Source: Acinetobacter sp. ANC 5054 (GTDB taxonomy: Bacteria; Pseudomonadota; Gammaproteobacteria; Pseudomonadales; Moraxellaceae). From it: a stretch of DNA of 64,000 nucleotides. The position numbers were made by a program, and so were the translations under genes. Under the pieces are notes generated by a model that was given only the letters and a program-made list of their open reading frames with translations, was not told the origin of the DNA and did not search any database. Shown here in pieces: positions 29,650 to 39,520 of this stretch; within the stretch, counting starts at the first letter, position 1; the number at the start of each line of letters is the position of its first letter. Location: NCBI RefSeq assembly GCF_002135295.1, contig NZ_NEGG01000001.1, positions 186,001 through 250,000 on the forward strand, in the 5' to 3' direction.

Positions 29650-30804
29650 TTACTTATATTGATATTGCACCACAGTCGTATACATTCCCTCGCCTGCATA
29701 GGTTTGAAACGTGACAGATTGACCATAATATGCCTCAAGTCGCTGTTTCACGTTTTCAATTGCAATACCACTCCCCTCACGTAAATTTATTTTATCCTGT
29801 GTATAAGGATTTGTAATAACGATATTAATTTGATTTTGTAATATTTCAATCAATATATTTATCGTACTCTTTGTCAAAATTTTTTCCACTCCATGAAAAA
29901 TACTATTTTCTAACAAAGGTTGTAAAGTTAATAGTGGAATTTGTACTTGGGAGTAACGCTCTTTAGCTTCCAGTTTCCATTCAACTTTTAAGCGATCTCC
30001 GAGGCGCATTTGCTCAATTTCCAAGTAGCGCTGACTCAGTTCAATCTCTTCCTTCAAACTGACCAATTTAAGCTCCTGAAAGCTAGCACGAAATAATCGT
30101 GACAAATTCAGTAACATATTTTCGGCTTTGTCAGGATCAATCGCGATCAAACTAATCACGCTATTTAAGCTGTTAAATAAAAAGTGCGGATGTATTCGAG
30201 CTTGCATGGCTTGAATACGTGAATTCAACTCACTATTTTGTTGGCGTTCACTTTGTTGGCGTAAATAGGAATAACGAAAACAAAAAGCACCGAGTAATAC
30301 CCCATAACTTAAATTGAGGACTACGCCATCAAACAAACCCTCGAGCTGCAAAGCATCCAAACTTAGATATGTTCCAAAGAAAGTTAAAAAATTTAAAATA
30401 AGTGTGGTACTCAAAACCAAAACTTGTAGTAAGACAAATCCTGCAAACATGGCTGCCTTTATCCCAAGCTTACGAAACCTTGCTTTTAATAGATCGGTAA
30501 ACGCAGCAAAAGCCAATAAAATCCAGTTAATAAAGAGCACATGCTGTAACACACTACTTAATGTGAGTGCCTGCCATGACTGTGCTTGCGCCAAGGCTAA
30601 GACTAAGCCCAGCAAGTTTCCAGCGACAAACAGTTCAATTAGATGCTGCCATGATCCACTTTTACTAAAAAAATAGGCGTGAGTTTCGACCTGCGTCGAA
30701 GAACGCAAAGATTGATGACGTTTGACTGCGGCAACTGAACGCGAATTTGCTATACTGCTTTCAGTTCTACTGCTTTTTATCTTATTGAGCCGACATGACC
30801 ACAT
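29650..30804 (-). CDS. algZ: LytS/AlgZ-type sensor histidine kinase
   Basis: A 384-residue kinase: about four membrane helices between 52 and 180, then a His_kinase domain with PHFLFNSLN (H207 the likely phosphoacceptor) and an atypical HATPase with LLENSIFHG and the G box [14 protein letters not shown]. It is the partner of the LytTR regulator 54 bases downstream. The ATG at 30804 has a good GAGGA 8 bases upstream but lies inside the start of the divergent argH, so the reading frames overlap by 10 bases. The only in-frame alternative before the membrane part is TTG 30708, which has no visible ribosome site. Confidence 0.85.
   Translation of the reverse strand: MWSCRLNKIKSSRTESSIANSRSVAAVKRHQSLRSSTQVETHAYFFSKSGSWQHLIELFVAGNLLGLVLALAQAQSWQALTLSSVLQHVLFINWILLAFAAFTDLLKARFRKLGIKAAMFAGFVLLQVLVLSTTLILNFLTFFGTYLSLDALQLEGLFDGVVLNLSYGVLLGAFCFRYSYLRQQSERQQNSELNSRIQAMQARIHPHFLFNSLNSVISLIAIDPDKAENMLLNLSRLFRASFQELKLVSLKEEIELSQRYLEIEQMRLGDRLKVEWKLEAKERYSQVQIPLLTLQPLLENSIFHGVEKILTKSTINILIEILQNQINIVITNPYTQDKINLREGSGIAIENVKQRLEAYYGQSVTFQTYAGEGMYTTVVQYQYK
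30747..30756 (+). promoter_or_regulatory. extended -10 of the argH promoter
   Basis: TTTGC-TATACT provides an extended -10 element (TGn plus TATACT at 30751-30756) about 38 bases before the argH ATG. No good -35 is seen, as expected for an extended -10 promoter. It lies inside the 5' coding part of the divergent histidine kinase gene. Confidence 0.55.
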
Positions 30805-32225
30805 CTTCTAATTCCTCAAATCCGTCACAAGCCCAAACTTCGGGTATGTGGGGCGGTCGTTTTTCTGAAGCTACTGACGCTTTTGTTGCTGAATTTACAG
30901 CATCTGTACAATTTGACCAACGCTTTTATAAACAAGATATTGCAGGCTCAATTGCACATGCAACTATGCTTGCGAAAGTTGGTGTTTTGACTGAACAAGA
31001 ACGTGACGACATTATCAATGGTTTAAATACCATTAAAGCTGAAATTGAAGCAGGCAACTTCGAATGGCGCATTGATCTAGAAGATGTGCACATGAACATC
31101 GAGTCTCGCTTGACTCAACGTATCGGCATCACAGGTAAAAAGCTACATACAGGCCGTAGCCGTAACGACCAAGTGGCGACCGATATTCGTTTATATGTGC
31201 GTGATGAAATCGATGCAATTTTAGAATTATTACAAAAATTGCAAAAAGGCATTTTGGGCTTGGCGGCTAAAAATACCAATACGATTATGCCGGGCTTTAC
31301 CCATTTACAAACTGCACAGCCTGTGACTTTTGGTCACCATTTAATGGCATGGTTTGAAATGCTAGTTCGTGACTCTGAGCGTCTGATTGACTGCCGTAAA
31401 CGTACTAACCGTATGCCACTGGGTTCTGCTGCACTTGCGGGTACAACTTATCCAATCGACCGTGCTTTTACTGCTGAACTTTTAGGTTTTGAAGCGGTTG
31501 CTGAAAACTCATTGGACGCTGTATCTGACCGTGACTTTGGTATTGAATTTAATGCGGCTGCTTCACTGATCATGATGCATTTATCACGTATGTCAGAAGA
31601 AATGATTCTTTGGACATCTGCGCAGTTTAAATTTGTGAACATTCCAGACCGTTTCTGCACGGGTTCTTCAATCATGCCGCAAAAGAAAAACCCAGATGTT
31701 CCTGAGTTGATTCGTGGTAAGACTGGCCGTGTTTATGGTGACTTAATGAGTCTATTGACCCTGATGAAAGGTCAACCATTGGCATATAACAAAGACAACC
31801 AAGAAGACAAAGAGCCGTTGTTTGATGCCATTGATACGGTTCGTGGTTCATTGATGGCTTTTGCTGACATGATTCCAGCACTTGTACCAAACATTGAGAT
31901 TATGCGTGAAGCTGCGCTTCGTGGCTTCTCAACTGCAACTGACCTTGCAGATTACCTTGTAAAAAATGGCGTAGCATTCCGTGATGCGCATGAAATCGTG
32001 GGTAAAGCAGTTGCACTTGGCGTACAAGAATCTAAAGATTTGTCTGAGCTGACACTTGAACAACTTCAACAATTCTCTGACTTGATTCAAGCCGATGTGT
32101 TTGAAAAAGCATTAACACTTGAAGCATCGGTGAATGCGCGTAACCACATTGGGGGTACTGCACCTGCTCAAGTTGAAGCTGCAATCGCACGTGCACACGC
32201 GCGCTTAGAGAAACTTTACGCATAA
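30795..32225 (+). CDS. argH: argininosuccinate lyase
   Basis: A 476-residue lyase. A Ser/Asn/Gln-rich N-terminal tail of about 17 residues precedes the conserved [14 protein letters not shown]. The superfamily signature [12 protein letters not shown] lies at about 292-303, and the [10 protein letters not shown] substrate loop at about 117-126. It splits argininosuccinate into arginine and fumarate. It is divergent from algZ-algR, as in Pseudomonas. Confidence 0.97.
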   Translation: MTTSSNSSNPSQAQTSGMWGGRFSEATDAFVAEFTASVQFDQRFYKQDIAGSIAHATMLAKVGVLTEQERDDIINGLNTIKAEIEAGNFEWRIDLEDVHMNIESRLTQRIGITGKKLHTGRSRNDQVATDIRLYVRDEIDAILELLQKLQKGILGLAAKNTNTIMPGFTHLQTAQPVTFGHHLMAWFEMLVRDSERLIDCRKRTNRMPLGSAALAGTTYPIDRAFTAELLGFEAVAENSLDAVSDRDFGIEFNAAASLIMMHLSRMSEEMILWTSAQFKFVNIPDRFCTGSSIMPQKKNPDVPELIRGKTGRVYGDLMSLLTLMKGQPLAYNKDNQEDKEPLFDAIDTVRGSLMAFADMIPALVPNIEIMREAALRGFSTATDLADYLVKNGVAFRDAHEIVGKAVALGVQESKDLSELTLEQLQQFSDLIQADVFEKALTLEASVNARNHIGGTAPAQVEAAIARAHARLEKLYA

Positions 32226-32246
32226 TTTTAAAATCGGAGTATTGAT

Positions 32247-32519
32247 ATGTCTCGACAAGTTTTTTGCCGTAAGTATCAGGCTGACATGGAAGGCTTAGAC
32301 TTTGCACCATTCCCGGGTGCAAAGGGTCAAGAACTGTTTGACACTGTGTCTAAACAAGCTTGGCAAGAATGGTTAAAACACCAAACAACGTTGATCAATG
32401 AAAAGCGTTTAAACGTGTTTGAACCCGATGCGAAAAAGTTTCTTGAAGAACAACGCGAAAAATTCTTCAGCAATGATGAATCTTTAGAAAAAGCCGAAGG
32501 TCTGAAGCCTGAGGCGTGA
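32247..32519 (+). CDS. yggX: Fe(2+)-trafficking / oxidative damage protection protein
   Basis: A 90-residue YggX-family protein beginning [20 protein letters not shown] with the single conserved Cys7. It then has the [11 protein letters not shown] and [17 protein letters not shown] blocks. Family members protect iron-sulfur proteins and DNA from oxidative damage. It follows argH by 21 bases on the same strand and ends before a terminator at about 32.65 kb. Confidence 0.95.
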   Translation: MSRQVFCRKYQADMEGLDFAPFPGAKGQELFDTVSKQAWQEWLKHQTTLINEKRLNVFEPDAKKFLEEQREKFFSNDESLEKAEGLKPEA

Positions 32520-32636
32520 TAAAGCGGAGCACTGCTCCGCCACGCCGCAAGACGAGAAGCTATACTTCGAGTGAAAAGTAAAGCACTGCCTTATTTTTCT
32601 GTAAGACAAGGACGAAGTCCGCCTAGGCTTTAATTT

Positions 32637-32667
32637 GAAGAGCTCCTAAATTGGGGCTTTTCTTTTT
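32637..32667 (+). terminator. terminator of argH-yggX
   Basis: Stem AGCTCC/GGGGCT with a 6-base loop followed by TTTTCTTTTT. Between the yggX stop codon and this site (32520-32636) there are only small GC hairpins (GCGGAG/CTCCGC, GGAC/GTCC). From 32668 to 33110 no gene is convincing; that stretch holds a TTGACA-N18-CATACT promoter-like pair at 32938-32967. Confidence 0.7.
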
Positions 32668-33121
32668 ATGAATCTTCGTACCACGCTACCATATAAAAAG
32701 GCACTACCACGAAAAATATCCAATCCGATCACCCCCATCTCAAATGATTTCTGGTATATAAATAAGATCGGGTTTAGCAACAGAAAAAGGTCGCGGACTG
32801 GAACAACAATATTTTTTGTTTTAAGCAAAATGAATGCTTTTTTGAAGAAGTTTAAAAAAACTTCACATTATTTGTTTTATTGCTTGATTAAATTTAATTA
32901 AAGTTAAGTAAATGAACATTCTATTAAATATTTCTAATTGACACTTAAATAACACCGTATACATACTTTTAATTTTAAATTCCATATCAAATTAAACCAA
33001 GTTAAAGCTCAATTTGTATCAAAAATTCTAAATGTAAATTCGTGATACATTTCTCAATAAAACACAACATTACACTACAAGAACCCACATGTTTTTTTTA
33101 AATCACTTTCCTATAATACAA

Positions 33122-33209
33122 ATCAAGGAGATGGAAACATCTTCAATTATAGCGATAAGTAACCCCGATTTTCCTTCCCAGATTTCCCCCAAAATCTGGG
33201 AATTTTTTT
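33122..33209 (+). ncRNA. candidate small RNA (about 88 nt)
   Basis: A consensus TATAAT at 33112-33117 is placed about 7 bases before a compact unit. The unit has a 5' stem AGATG-GAAA-CATCT with a GNRA tetraloop (33129-33142), a single-stranded middle, and a strong 11-bp intrinsic terminator TTCCCAGATTT/AAATCTGGGAA with a CCCCCA loop and T-run (33175-33209). No coding frame fits inside. The unit lies between two terminated genes, so it is not a 5' leader. No -35 box is clear, and no RNA family was recognised. Confidence 0.4.
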
Positions 33210-33272
33210 ATCCAAAATTTGCCAATCCATTCCTCAAGATCTAACCACTTCTACTTCAAAAATAACACTCAA

Positions 33273-33298
33273 TAAAAAAGCCCCTATTCAGGAGCTTT
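33273..33298 (-). terminator. terminator of pgsA
   Basis: Minus-strand stem AGCTCC/GGGGCT with loop TGAATA and a T-run, 25 bases past the pgsA stop codon. Confidence 0.8.
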
Positions 33299-33322
33299 TA
33301 GAAAATTCTGTATATCTTGCGC

Positions 33323-33910
33323 TTATGGCTGTTTCAAATATGGCCAAGCCGCTTTTAAATAAATAAACATCGACCAGAGCGTCAATACCACTGCGGTATA
33401 GAGTAAGCCATAAGCCAACATTTCAAGCGGTTGCCAATTGAGTAAGAATACTGAAATCGCAATCATTTGAAAGGCTGTTTTGTATTTGCCGACTGTCGAT
33501 ACTGCAACACTGGTGCGAGCGCCCAGCTCAGCCATCCATTCACGTAGTGCAGAGACGGTAATTTCACGAGAAATAATCACAATTGCAGCAAAAGCCATTG
33601 AAATGGTTGGTTGCCATTGCACCAATACAATCAATGCTGCTGCGACCATTAATTTGTCAGCAACGGGGTCCAAAAAACGCCCAAAAGCAGAAGTCTGATT
33701 CAACGTACGCGCCAAATAGCCATCGAACCAATCGGTCACCGCTGCAACGACAAAAATTGCAGTCAGCAAAATATGTCGAGACATACTTGCTGCGTGATCG
33801 CCAACACCCATTGCTGGTGGCCAATATGCCACAAGCAAAAATACAGGAATTAAAGCAATTCGTGCCAATGTTAAAATGTTAGGAATATTCAGGATTCGAC
33901 CTGTTGTCAT
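33323..33910 (-). CDS. pgsA: CDP-diacylglycerol-glycerol-3-phosphate 3-phosphatidyltransferase
   Basis: A 195-residue membrane enzyme with the CDP-alcohol phosphotransferase motif DWFDGYLAR, then G-R-F-L-D-P-V-A-D spaced as D-x2-DG-x2-AR-x8-G-x3-D-x3-D. It makes phosphatidylglycerophosphate for phosphatidylglycerol and cardiolipin. I chose ATG 33910, preceded by GGGG, over an ATG 27 bases upstream without a ribosome site. It lies downstream of uvrC, a pairing conserved in gammaproteobacteria, here with a thioesterase gene between them. Confidence 0.93.
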   Translation of the reverse strand: MTTGRILNIPNILTLARIALIPVFLLVAYWPPAMGVGDHAASMSRHILLTAIFVVAAVTDWFDGYLARTLNQTSAFGRFLDPVADKLMVAAALIVLVQWQPTISMAFAAIVIISREITVSALREWMAELGARTSVAVSTVGKYKTAFQMIAISVFLLNWQPLEMLAYGLLYTAVVLTLWSMFIYLKAAWPYLKQP

Positions 33911-34014
33911 AGACACCCCAGTTTTCCCCTCATGCACGATGAAAATGCAGAATAATTTGAGGATTTATCCATCGTTAGTTGGACTCACTTTATACGAAAT
34001 GCCCATCAGTGTCA

Positions 34015-34809
34015 CTAGGCAAACACGGTGACCGTCTGCCGTGCAATCGCAATTAGGCAATCATTTTCATCCCATAAGTGTGCATATTCAGTGGCATAAC
34101 CCTCTGCTGCATAATCAGTAAACACTTTATATTTAAACCAATCTTGCAAACTCGATTGTAAGGGATGGACATAGGTCAAAGTCCAAGTCAATGAGCTTGC
34201 GGGTGCCATGTTCCGATACATTGGCAGCACACCGGGAGGCCACATATCCATCGAGACCAATAAATCTGCGACAGTCATGCAACGATTTTCATGCTGTTCA
34301 TGATTGAAACGCATCCAACCACTAAAGTCTGGTTTTTTACTGGCGGTACATGGATATTGCCCTTCAACCCAAACTAAATCCATTTGCTGAAAACATTGGG
34401 GTGCTAAGGGATGATGTTCAGCAATCTGTAGCGTTTCGGGTGCAGGGAATATCGGTGCTGTACGCTCTTGACGAACCACGATCTCAGACTCACGTGGCAC
34501 ACCAAAGCTCGCCAATAAGATGCTTTGTACTGCATCATCTTGCCAAATCCGTACTTCAATGGTCGTGACCGACTTCCCTTGTCGTAATATTTCAGCACTT
34601 AACTTGACTGGTGCCATTTGCACAGGACCAACGAACGTCACATTACAACTGAGTAAACGACGTTCCGCATCATTCACTGTCACCAAAGCTTTGTGCATCA
34701 TCATTCCTGCCACTAAGCCACCATAAATAGTTCGACCTTGTAGCCACCCTTCAGGAATATCCACCCATTCCTGTTGTTCAATTTGCTGATATAGCTGTTG
34801 AAGTGACAT
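34015..34809 (-). CDS. TesB-like acyl-CoA thioesterase (double hot-dog)
   Basis: A 264-residue protein with two hot-dog halves. The N-terminal half has GRTIYGGLVAGMMMHKAL at 25-42; the C-terminal half has MRFNHEQHENR and the MDMWPPGVLPMY region followed by SLTWTLTYV. It fits the acyl-CoA thioesterase 2/'thioesterase family protein' group; the acyl chain preference is unknown. It lies between uvrC and pgsA on the same strand. Confidence 0.85.
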   Translation of the reverse strand: MSLQQLYQQIEQQEWVDIPEGWLQGRTIYGGLVAGMMMHKALVTVNDAERRLLSCNVTFVGPVQMAPVKLSAEILRQGKSVTTIEVRIWQDDAVQSILLASFGVPRESEIVVRQERTAPIFPAPETLQIAEHHPLAPQCFQQMDLVWVEGQYPCTASKKPDFSGWMRFNHEQHENRCMTVADLLVSMDMWPPGVLPMYRNMAPASSLTWTLTYVHPLQSSLQDWFKYKVFTDYAAEGYATEYAHLWDENDCLIAIARQTVTVFA

Positions 34810-34956
34810 AACATTCCCTGATGAATTTTTTAATTTTTATATCATTGAATAAAATACAATTGATGTGAATGATCAATGACTCAGAGGTCAATGATCATTT
34901 TTGCAATTCAAAAGATTAAATTGAGCGATAGATCAAGATTTTATGCATGCTAGAGA

Positions 34957-36756
34957 TTACTCATGCAAGATCTTATAAATTGTTCGCGCCATCACATCAC
35001 CTAGGCCCGGAACCAATTTCAAATCATTTTCCGATGCTTTCAGCACCCCTTGAATACCACCAAAATGCGTGAGCAAATCACGTCGACGCTTTGGCCCAAG
35101 CCCCGGAATGACTTCCAATACGGATGAGCCGCGCTTTTTATCACGTTTGGCACGATGCTTGGTAATCGCAAAGCGATGGGCTTCATCACGTACCTGTTGG
35201 ATCAAATGCAGGGCTTTATGATCTTCGGCTAATTGGATTTTTTCACCATCGGTAAAATGTAAGGTTTCCAAACCGGGTTTACGCCCCTCACCTTTAGACA
35301 CACCCACCATAAAGGCATCAAGCCCCAATTCTTGCATCACGTCCATCGCCATATGCAATTGCCCTTTACCACCATCAATCAAGAGTAAATCGGGCAACAT
35401 ATGTTTTTTATAGCGTCGTGTCAGGGCTTGGCGCATCGCGGCATAATCGTCGCCTTCGGTAATATCATTAATGGCAAACTGACGGTAATCACGCTTCCTC
35501 GCACCGCCTGCATCAAACACGACACACGAGGCAATCGTCGCTTCACCCATGGTATGGGAAATATCAAAGCACTCTATACTGTCAATGGGACGACCCAACA
35601 CTTGTTCGAGCTGATGGAAGCGTTCATTCAATTCAAAATGATCGGCGAGTTTGCCTTTAATGGCATGCTGTACATTCATCTGCGCCAGTTCTTGCCATTC
35701 GGCACGTGTTTCCCGAACTTTATATTTGATGTGAATTTTCTTTTCAAAGTGCTGATGTAATGCTTCTTCCATGTCTTCACGATCTGGAATATCCACATTA
35801 ATAATCAGTTCGGCTGGAATCTCATCTGCAACCTGAAAATAGAAATTGGCTATAAAGTCCGAGAGCATTTGACCTAAATCATCGCCTTGCATATCGGGGA
35901 AATAACTTTTACCACCTAACATTTTCCCATTACGCACATGCATGATTTGCACGCAGGTCACACCTGCTTGATACGCGATGGCAATAATGTCTGCCTCGCC
36001 TTTGACTTTATAAATCGCTTGTTGTGTTTGAACATCACGCAGTAATGCCATACGGTCACGAAAGAATACTGCTTTTTCAAACTCAAGCACTTCAGCCGCT
36101 GCTTCCATTTTGGCAATCAATTCCTGATTTAACTCTTTGGTATCCCCTTGTAAGAAGCGAATCGAGTTATCGACATCTTCTTTATAGTCTTCAGGCGAGA
36201 TTAACCCCACACATGGCGCGGAACAACGTTTGATTTGATATTGCAAACAGGGACGCTTACGCTGCGAAAAATAGCTATTTTCGCATTGGCGTACATTAAA
36301 TAATTTTTGCAGTACCACCAAAGTATCACGAGCATTGTAGGCACTTGGATAAGGCCCAAAAAATTTCCCCGCCTGATGCTTGCCCTTACCACGACCTGCG
36401 GCAATACGTGGATAGGGCTTGTCAGCAGAAATAAAAATATACACATATGATTTGTCGTCACGCAGCATGATGTTATAGGGCGGACGATGCAGCTTAATTA
36501 AGTTTTGTTCGAGTAATAAAGCTTCCGTTTCAGAGCGTACCACCAAAGTTTCAATGTCATAAATTCGTGCAACCAACGCCTGTGTTTTTGGATGTTCAAT
36601 ATTTTTGACAAAATAGCTCGACACGCGATTTTTCAGATTTTTGGCCTTGCCGACATATAGCAGTTCACCCTCTTTACCCAGCATGCGATATACACCCGGT
36701 AAAGTGGTCATATGGGCCAGAATTTTTTCGATATGCTCGCGTGCGTTTTCGTTCAC
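34957..36756 (-). CDS. uvrC: excinuclease ABC subunit C
   Basis: A 599-residue UvrC. An N-terminal GIY-YIG nuclease (GVYRM and [14 protein letters not shown]) makes the 3' incision. A four-cysteine-like region is followed by a UVR helix ([19 protein letters not shown], UvrB contact). An RNase H-like nuclease with [12 protein letters not shown] and [10 protein letters not shown] makes the 5' incision, and tandem helix-hairpin-helix motifs end the protein ([14 protein letters not shown] and [10 protein letters not shown]). Part of nucleotide excision repair. Confidence 0.97.
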   Translation of the reverse strand: MNENAREHIEKILAHMTTLPGVYRMLGKEGELLYVGKAKNLKNRVSSYFVKNIEHPKTQALVARIYDIETLVVRSETEALLLEQNLIKLHRPPYNIMLRDDKSYVYIFISADKPYPRIAAGRGKGKHQAGKFFGPYPSAYNARDTLVVLQKLFNVRQCENSYFSQRKRPCLQYQIKRCSAPCVGLISPEDYKEDVDNSIRFLQGDTKELNQELIAKMEAAAEVLEFEKAVFFRDRMALLRDVQTQQAIYKVKGEADIIAIAYQAGVTCVQIMHVRNGKMLGGKSYFPDMQGDDLGQMLSDFIANFYFQVADEIPAELIINVDIPDREDMEEALHQHFEKKIHIKYKVRETRAEWQELAQMNVQHAIKGKLADHFELNERFHQLEQVLGRPIDSIECFDISHTMGEATIASCVVFDAGGARKRDYRQFAINDITEGDDYAAMRQALTRRYKKHMLPDLLLIDGGKGQLHMAMDVMQELGLDAFMVGVSKGEGRKPGLETLHFTDGEKIQLAEDHKALHLIQQVRDEAHRFAITKHRAKRDKKRGSSVLEVIPGLGPKRRRDLLTHFGGIQGVLKASENDLKLVPGLGDVMARTIYKILHE

Positions 36757-36935
36757 TACTGCCGTATTCCATCATCGTAATTGCTGTCTAACATGATGTG
36801 ATGCTTTTGCCACCATTTTCAAGCAATCCGTTGAATTTAATCTCGCTCACAGCAATGATCTGATTGCTAAAAGCTATTATTGTAAAATCGGTTTTTTGCT
36901 ATGCTCAAAGCTCTTTCACTTTTGGAACAAGATGA

Positions 36936-37994
36936 ATGACGAATGCCAATCCTGCGATCCATATCGTAAATCCCACAACGTCTACGCATAGCGCCGCAGA
37001 AAAAAATCGAATGATTGGTAAGCCACGTTTTCATTTTGAACCGAATGATGTGATGCAGCACTTACGTGAACGCATTATTGGGCAGGAAGATGCGCTCAAT
37101 GAAATTGAAAAAATGCTGCATGTCGTGAAAGCTGATTTTTCCAGTCCTGAACGACCACTGTCTGTGACCTTAATGCTTGGCCCCACAGGTGTCGGGAAAA
37201 CGGAAACCGTCCGCCTAATCAGTGAAAAAATTTATGGTCGCCCCGATGCCTTTTGCCGTATTGATATGAATACTTTGGCACAGGAACATTATGCTGCAGC
37301 GATTACAGGTGCACCTCCGGGCTATGTCGGCTCTAAAGAAGGTCACAGCTTATTTGATGAAACTGCGATTGCTGGCAGTCATACTCGTCCCGGTATCGTG
37401 TTATTTGATGAACTCGAAAAAGCCTCAACTGAAGTGCTTCGTGGACTGATGAATGTACTCGACAGTGGTACGCTTACACTGACTGCTGGAACCAAAACCA
37501 TTAATTTTAGAAACTGCATGATTTTTATGACCAGTAATGTCGGTGCGCAAGCAGCACAGCAATATTTGGACAAACTGAAATTTTTACCTCTAAAAATGCA
37601 GCAACTTTGCCTCAATCGAGTTCCGGTGAGTAGCATTATTGAAAAAGTCATGCAGCGTAAATTCGACCCTGAATTTATTAACCGCATAGATCGCATTTTG
37701 CAGTATCAACCTGTACAGGATAATGCTTTACCACGTTTGGTGGAGATTGAACTGGAAAAGCTCAACCTGCGTTTACAACATCAAAAGCGCAGTGTACAAC
37801 TGACTGATGCAGCCAAAGCACATTTCTATCAAAACCACGATATCCGTTATGGCGCACGACATTTAGCACGGAAAATTCGTGTGGAACTAGAGCCGATTTT
37901 GGCAGTGTATTTTTTAAATCATCCCGATCAGACAGAGCTATGTTTAGATGCGCAACAAGGCAAATTGACGCTGCTTGCTGAGCCTCAAGCATAA
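36936..37994 (+). CDS. stand-alone ClpB/ClpA D2-type AAA+ ATPase
   Basis: A 352-residue protein made of one AAA+ module only. Walker A GPTGVGKT is at 82-89, pore loop GYVG at 129-132, Walker B IVLFDE at 154-159, sensor 1 TSN at 199-201, arginine finger FINRID at 247-252, and sensor 2 GARHL at 306-310, followed by a ClpB D2-small-like domain. The N domain, D1 and middle domain of ClpA/B are absent, and no ClpP-docking IGF loop is seen. The first 30 residues look disordered. The role is unknown; a disaggregase or a dedicated remodelling partner is possible. Divergent from uvrC. Confidence 0.85.
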   Translation: MTNANPAIHIVNPTTSTHSAAEKNRMIGKPRFHFEPNDVMQHLRERIIGQEDALNEIEKMLHVVKADFSSPERPLSVTLMLGPTGVGKTETVRLISEKIYGRPDAFCRIDMNTLAQEHYAAAITGAPPGYVGSKEGHSLFDETAIAGSHTRPGIVLFDELEKASTEVLRGLMNVLDSGTLTLTAGTKTINFRNCMIFMTSNVGAQAAQQYLDKLKFLPLKMQQLCLNRVPVSSIIEKVMQRKFDPEFINRIDRILQYQPVQDNALPRLVEIELEKLNLRLQHQKRSVQLTDAAKAHFYQNHDIRYGARHLARKIRVELEPILAVYFLNHPDQTELCLDAQQGKLTLLAEPQA

Positions 37995-38023
37995 AAAAGC
38001 ATGCCGTTGGACATGCTTTTTCT
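37993..38023. terminator. bidirectional terminator
   Basis: Arms AAAAGCATG and CATGCTTTT around an 8-base loop, between the convergent AAA+ ATPase and lipoprotein genes, with A- and T-runs on both sides. Confidence 0.8.
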
Positions 38024-38043
38024 TGATAGATTTTCTATGTGTT

Positions 38044-39009
38044 TTATTGAATTGGGCTATAGTTTTGAATGGCGGCAATAGCCGTGTCGTTATAGTAGCG
38101 ACAATTATTATTGATGTATGTCGAAATCGCCATATAGTGATGATAATCCTGAGAATTTGGATCATATTTTTTTGCTCGTTTTAAAATACTTTGAGCTTCA
38201 CTACTTTGTTCAAATGTACCAGCGTCAACCATGATTGATGCCTGATAGATCATATTTTGATAACCCACCACAACAATACGATCGATCTCACCATATTGAT
38301 CGAAGACTTGAAACTTGGTCCATGGATAGTTATTCAATTTCCCCGTCGTTACACGTGTACTATAGCCATCCGCTTTCGCAGCCGTTTTCCAGTTTTGCAA
38401 TAACTGCGGCATATAGCTATAGGGAATGTTTTTATAACCCGATGAGCTAAACAGGATATAAGGTTTATTTTCGACACGCTTTACTTCGTGATAACAAAAT
38501 GAACCTGCAGGAAATTTATCTTCCACACCAACAAAGGCATAGAGTGAAGCGATTTTTTCATTGGCATAAATCGGGGTTCCATTCATGGCTTTAAAAAAGT
38601 TTTGAAAACCCGGATACACCCCGTCAAAGATCGAGACACCTGACAAATCAACTTTCTTTAAATATTCAGTGCGAGACGTATTTGGTGCATCAACAAAATT
38701 AAGCGTAAGTTCGTTAATTGCGCGAGTATCCGCCTTCATTTTGATATTGTTATATAGCTTATTTTCAGTCAGCAAATAGTCGCCATACCCCAGTTCTGTG
38801 ACAGAACTATGTTTCGGCGCATTATTCACATAGGTCAGCGAGCGATAGTTCGTATAATCGAAATCAAAAGAATAGTAGCTTTGATTGACAACTGCAGGTT
38901 CAGGCTTTGGCTCCTCTGGCACAGCAGAGCTTTCTCCACCACCACCGCCCCCACATGCCACCAAACTCATTGTGACCAGCGTCATACCTAGTTTAATTTT
39001 TAAATTCAT
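38044..39009 (-). CDS. hypothetical lipoprotein
   Basis: A 321-residue protein with a lipoprotein signal peptide; VACGGGGGGESS puts the acylated Cys at about 19, followed by a flexible Gly/Ser/Pro/Glu linker. The rest is a mixed alpha/beta globular part with many aromatic residues (YYSFDFDYTNYRSL) and three scattered Cys. No known domain was recognised. Probably outer-membrane anchored. Confidence 0.75.
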   Translation of the reverse strand: MNLKIKLGMTLVTMSLVACGGGGGGESSAVPEEPKPEPAVVNQSYYSFDFDYTNYRSLTYVNNAPKHSSVTELGYGDYLLTENKLYNNIKMKADTRAINELTLNFVDAPNTSRTEYLKKVDLSGVSIFDGVYPGFQNFFKAMNGTPIYANEKIASLYAFVGVEDKFPAGSFCYHEVKRVENKPYILFSSSGYKNIPYSYMPQLLQNWKTAAKADGYSTRVTTGKLNNYPWTKFQVFDQYGEIDRIVVVGYQNMIYQASIMVDAGTFEQSSEAQSILKRAKKYDPNSQDYHHYMAISTYINNNCRYYNDTAIAAIQNYSPIQ

Positions 39010-39112
39010 CTTTAATGTTCTACGTTATTTTGATTTTGTTTTCACAAGCATCTTAACGTGAACATTATTTCATCACAATCTTGGTGATCAAATAAATGCA
39101 TTCCGCTGAAAT

Positions 39113-39520
39113 TTAATTATTTTTCCCAAGCGCCTGTACAAATGCGTGCTGATCCTTCGGGGACACCATCACAAATGCAGGTTGCCCTGTTTTTAGATAA
39201 TTAATTTTAAGACGTTTGATTGAGAGTGCAGGCGCTGCTGAAAGATCCTGACTAGGCGTGATCTGCTGAATATCGGTTAAAGGAATATGCCAACGCACAA
39301 ACATACTTCGGATGTTTAAATGAGTTTCCGTGATTTGATAGCGGGTATTGAAGGGCCACCATAAAATTAAGACCGTTAACACGTATACCGTAGTATGCAC
39401 AGGATATTGTGCAATGTTGCCCTTAGCTTGCATGGTCAATAATAGCTGAATCAGTAAGCCGCTCATGCAAATAATAAACGCCACCACCCACCAATCTTTT
39501 TTTGAACGAAATACTTGCAT
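39113..39520 (-). CDS. small membrane protein with PH-like domain
   Basis: A 135-residue protein with two membrane helices (about 9-28 and 42-60), then a bacterial PH-like segment (TRYQITETHLNIRSMFVRWHIPLTDIQQITPS). ATG 39520 is chosen because GGGGG lies 5 bases upstream; the frame also has an ATG 12 bases earlier within that G-run. Similar to the YdbS/YokE-type PH membrane proteins. Function unknown. Confidence 0.7.
   Translation of the reverse strand: MQVFRSKKDWWVVAFIICMSGLLIQLLLTMQAKGNIAQYPVHTTVYVLTVLILWWPFNTRYQITETHLNIRSMFVRWHIPLTDIQQITPSQDLSAAPALSIKRLKINYLKTGQPAFVMVSPKDQHAFVQALGKNN

Noticed and set aside
32668..32901. 77-codon plus-strand frame after the yggX terminator
   Set aside because: It begins directly at the terminator T-run, has no ribosome site, low-complexity basic/aromatic composition and no family likeness.
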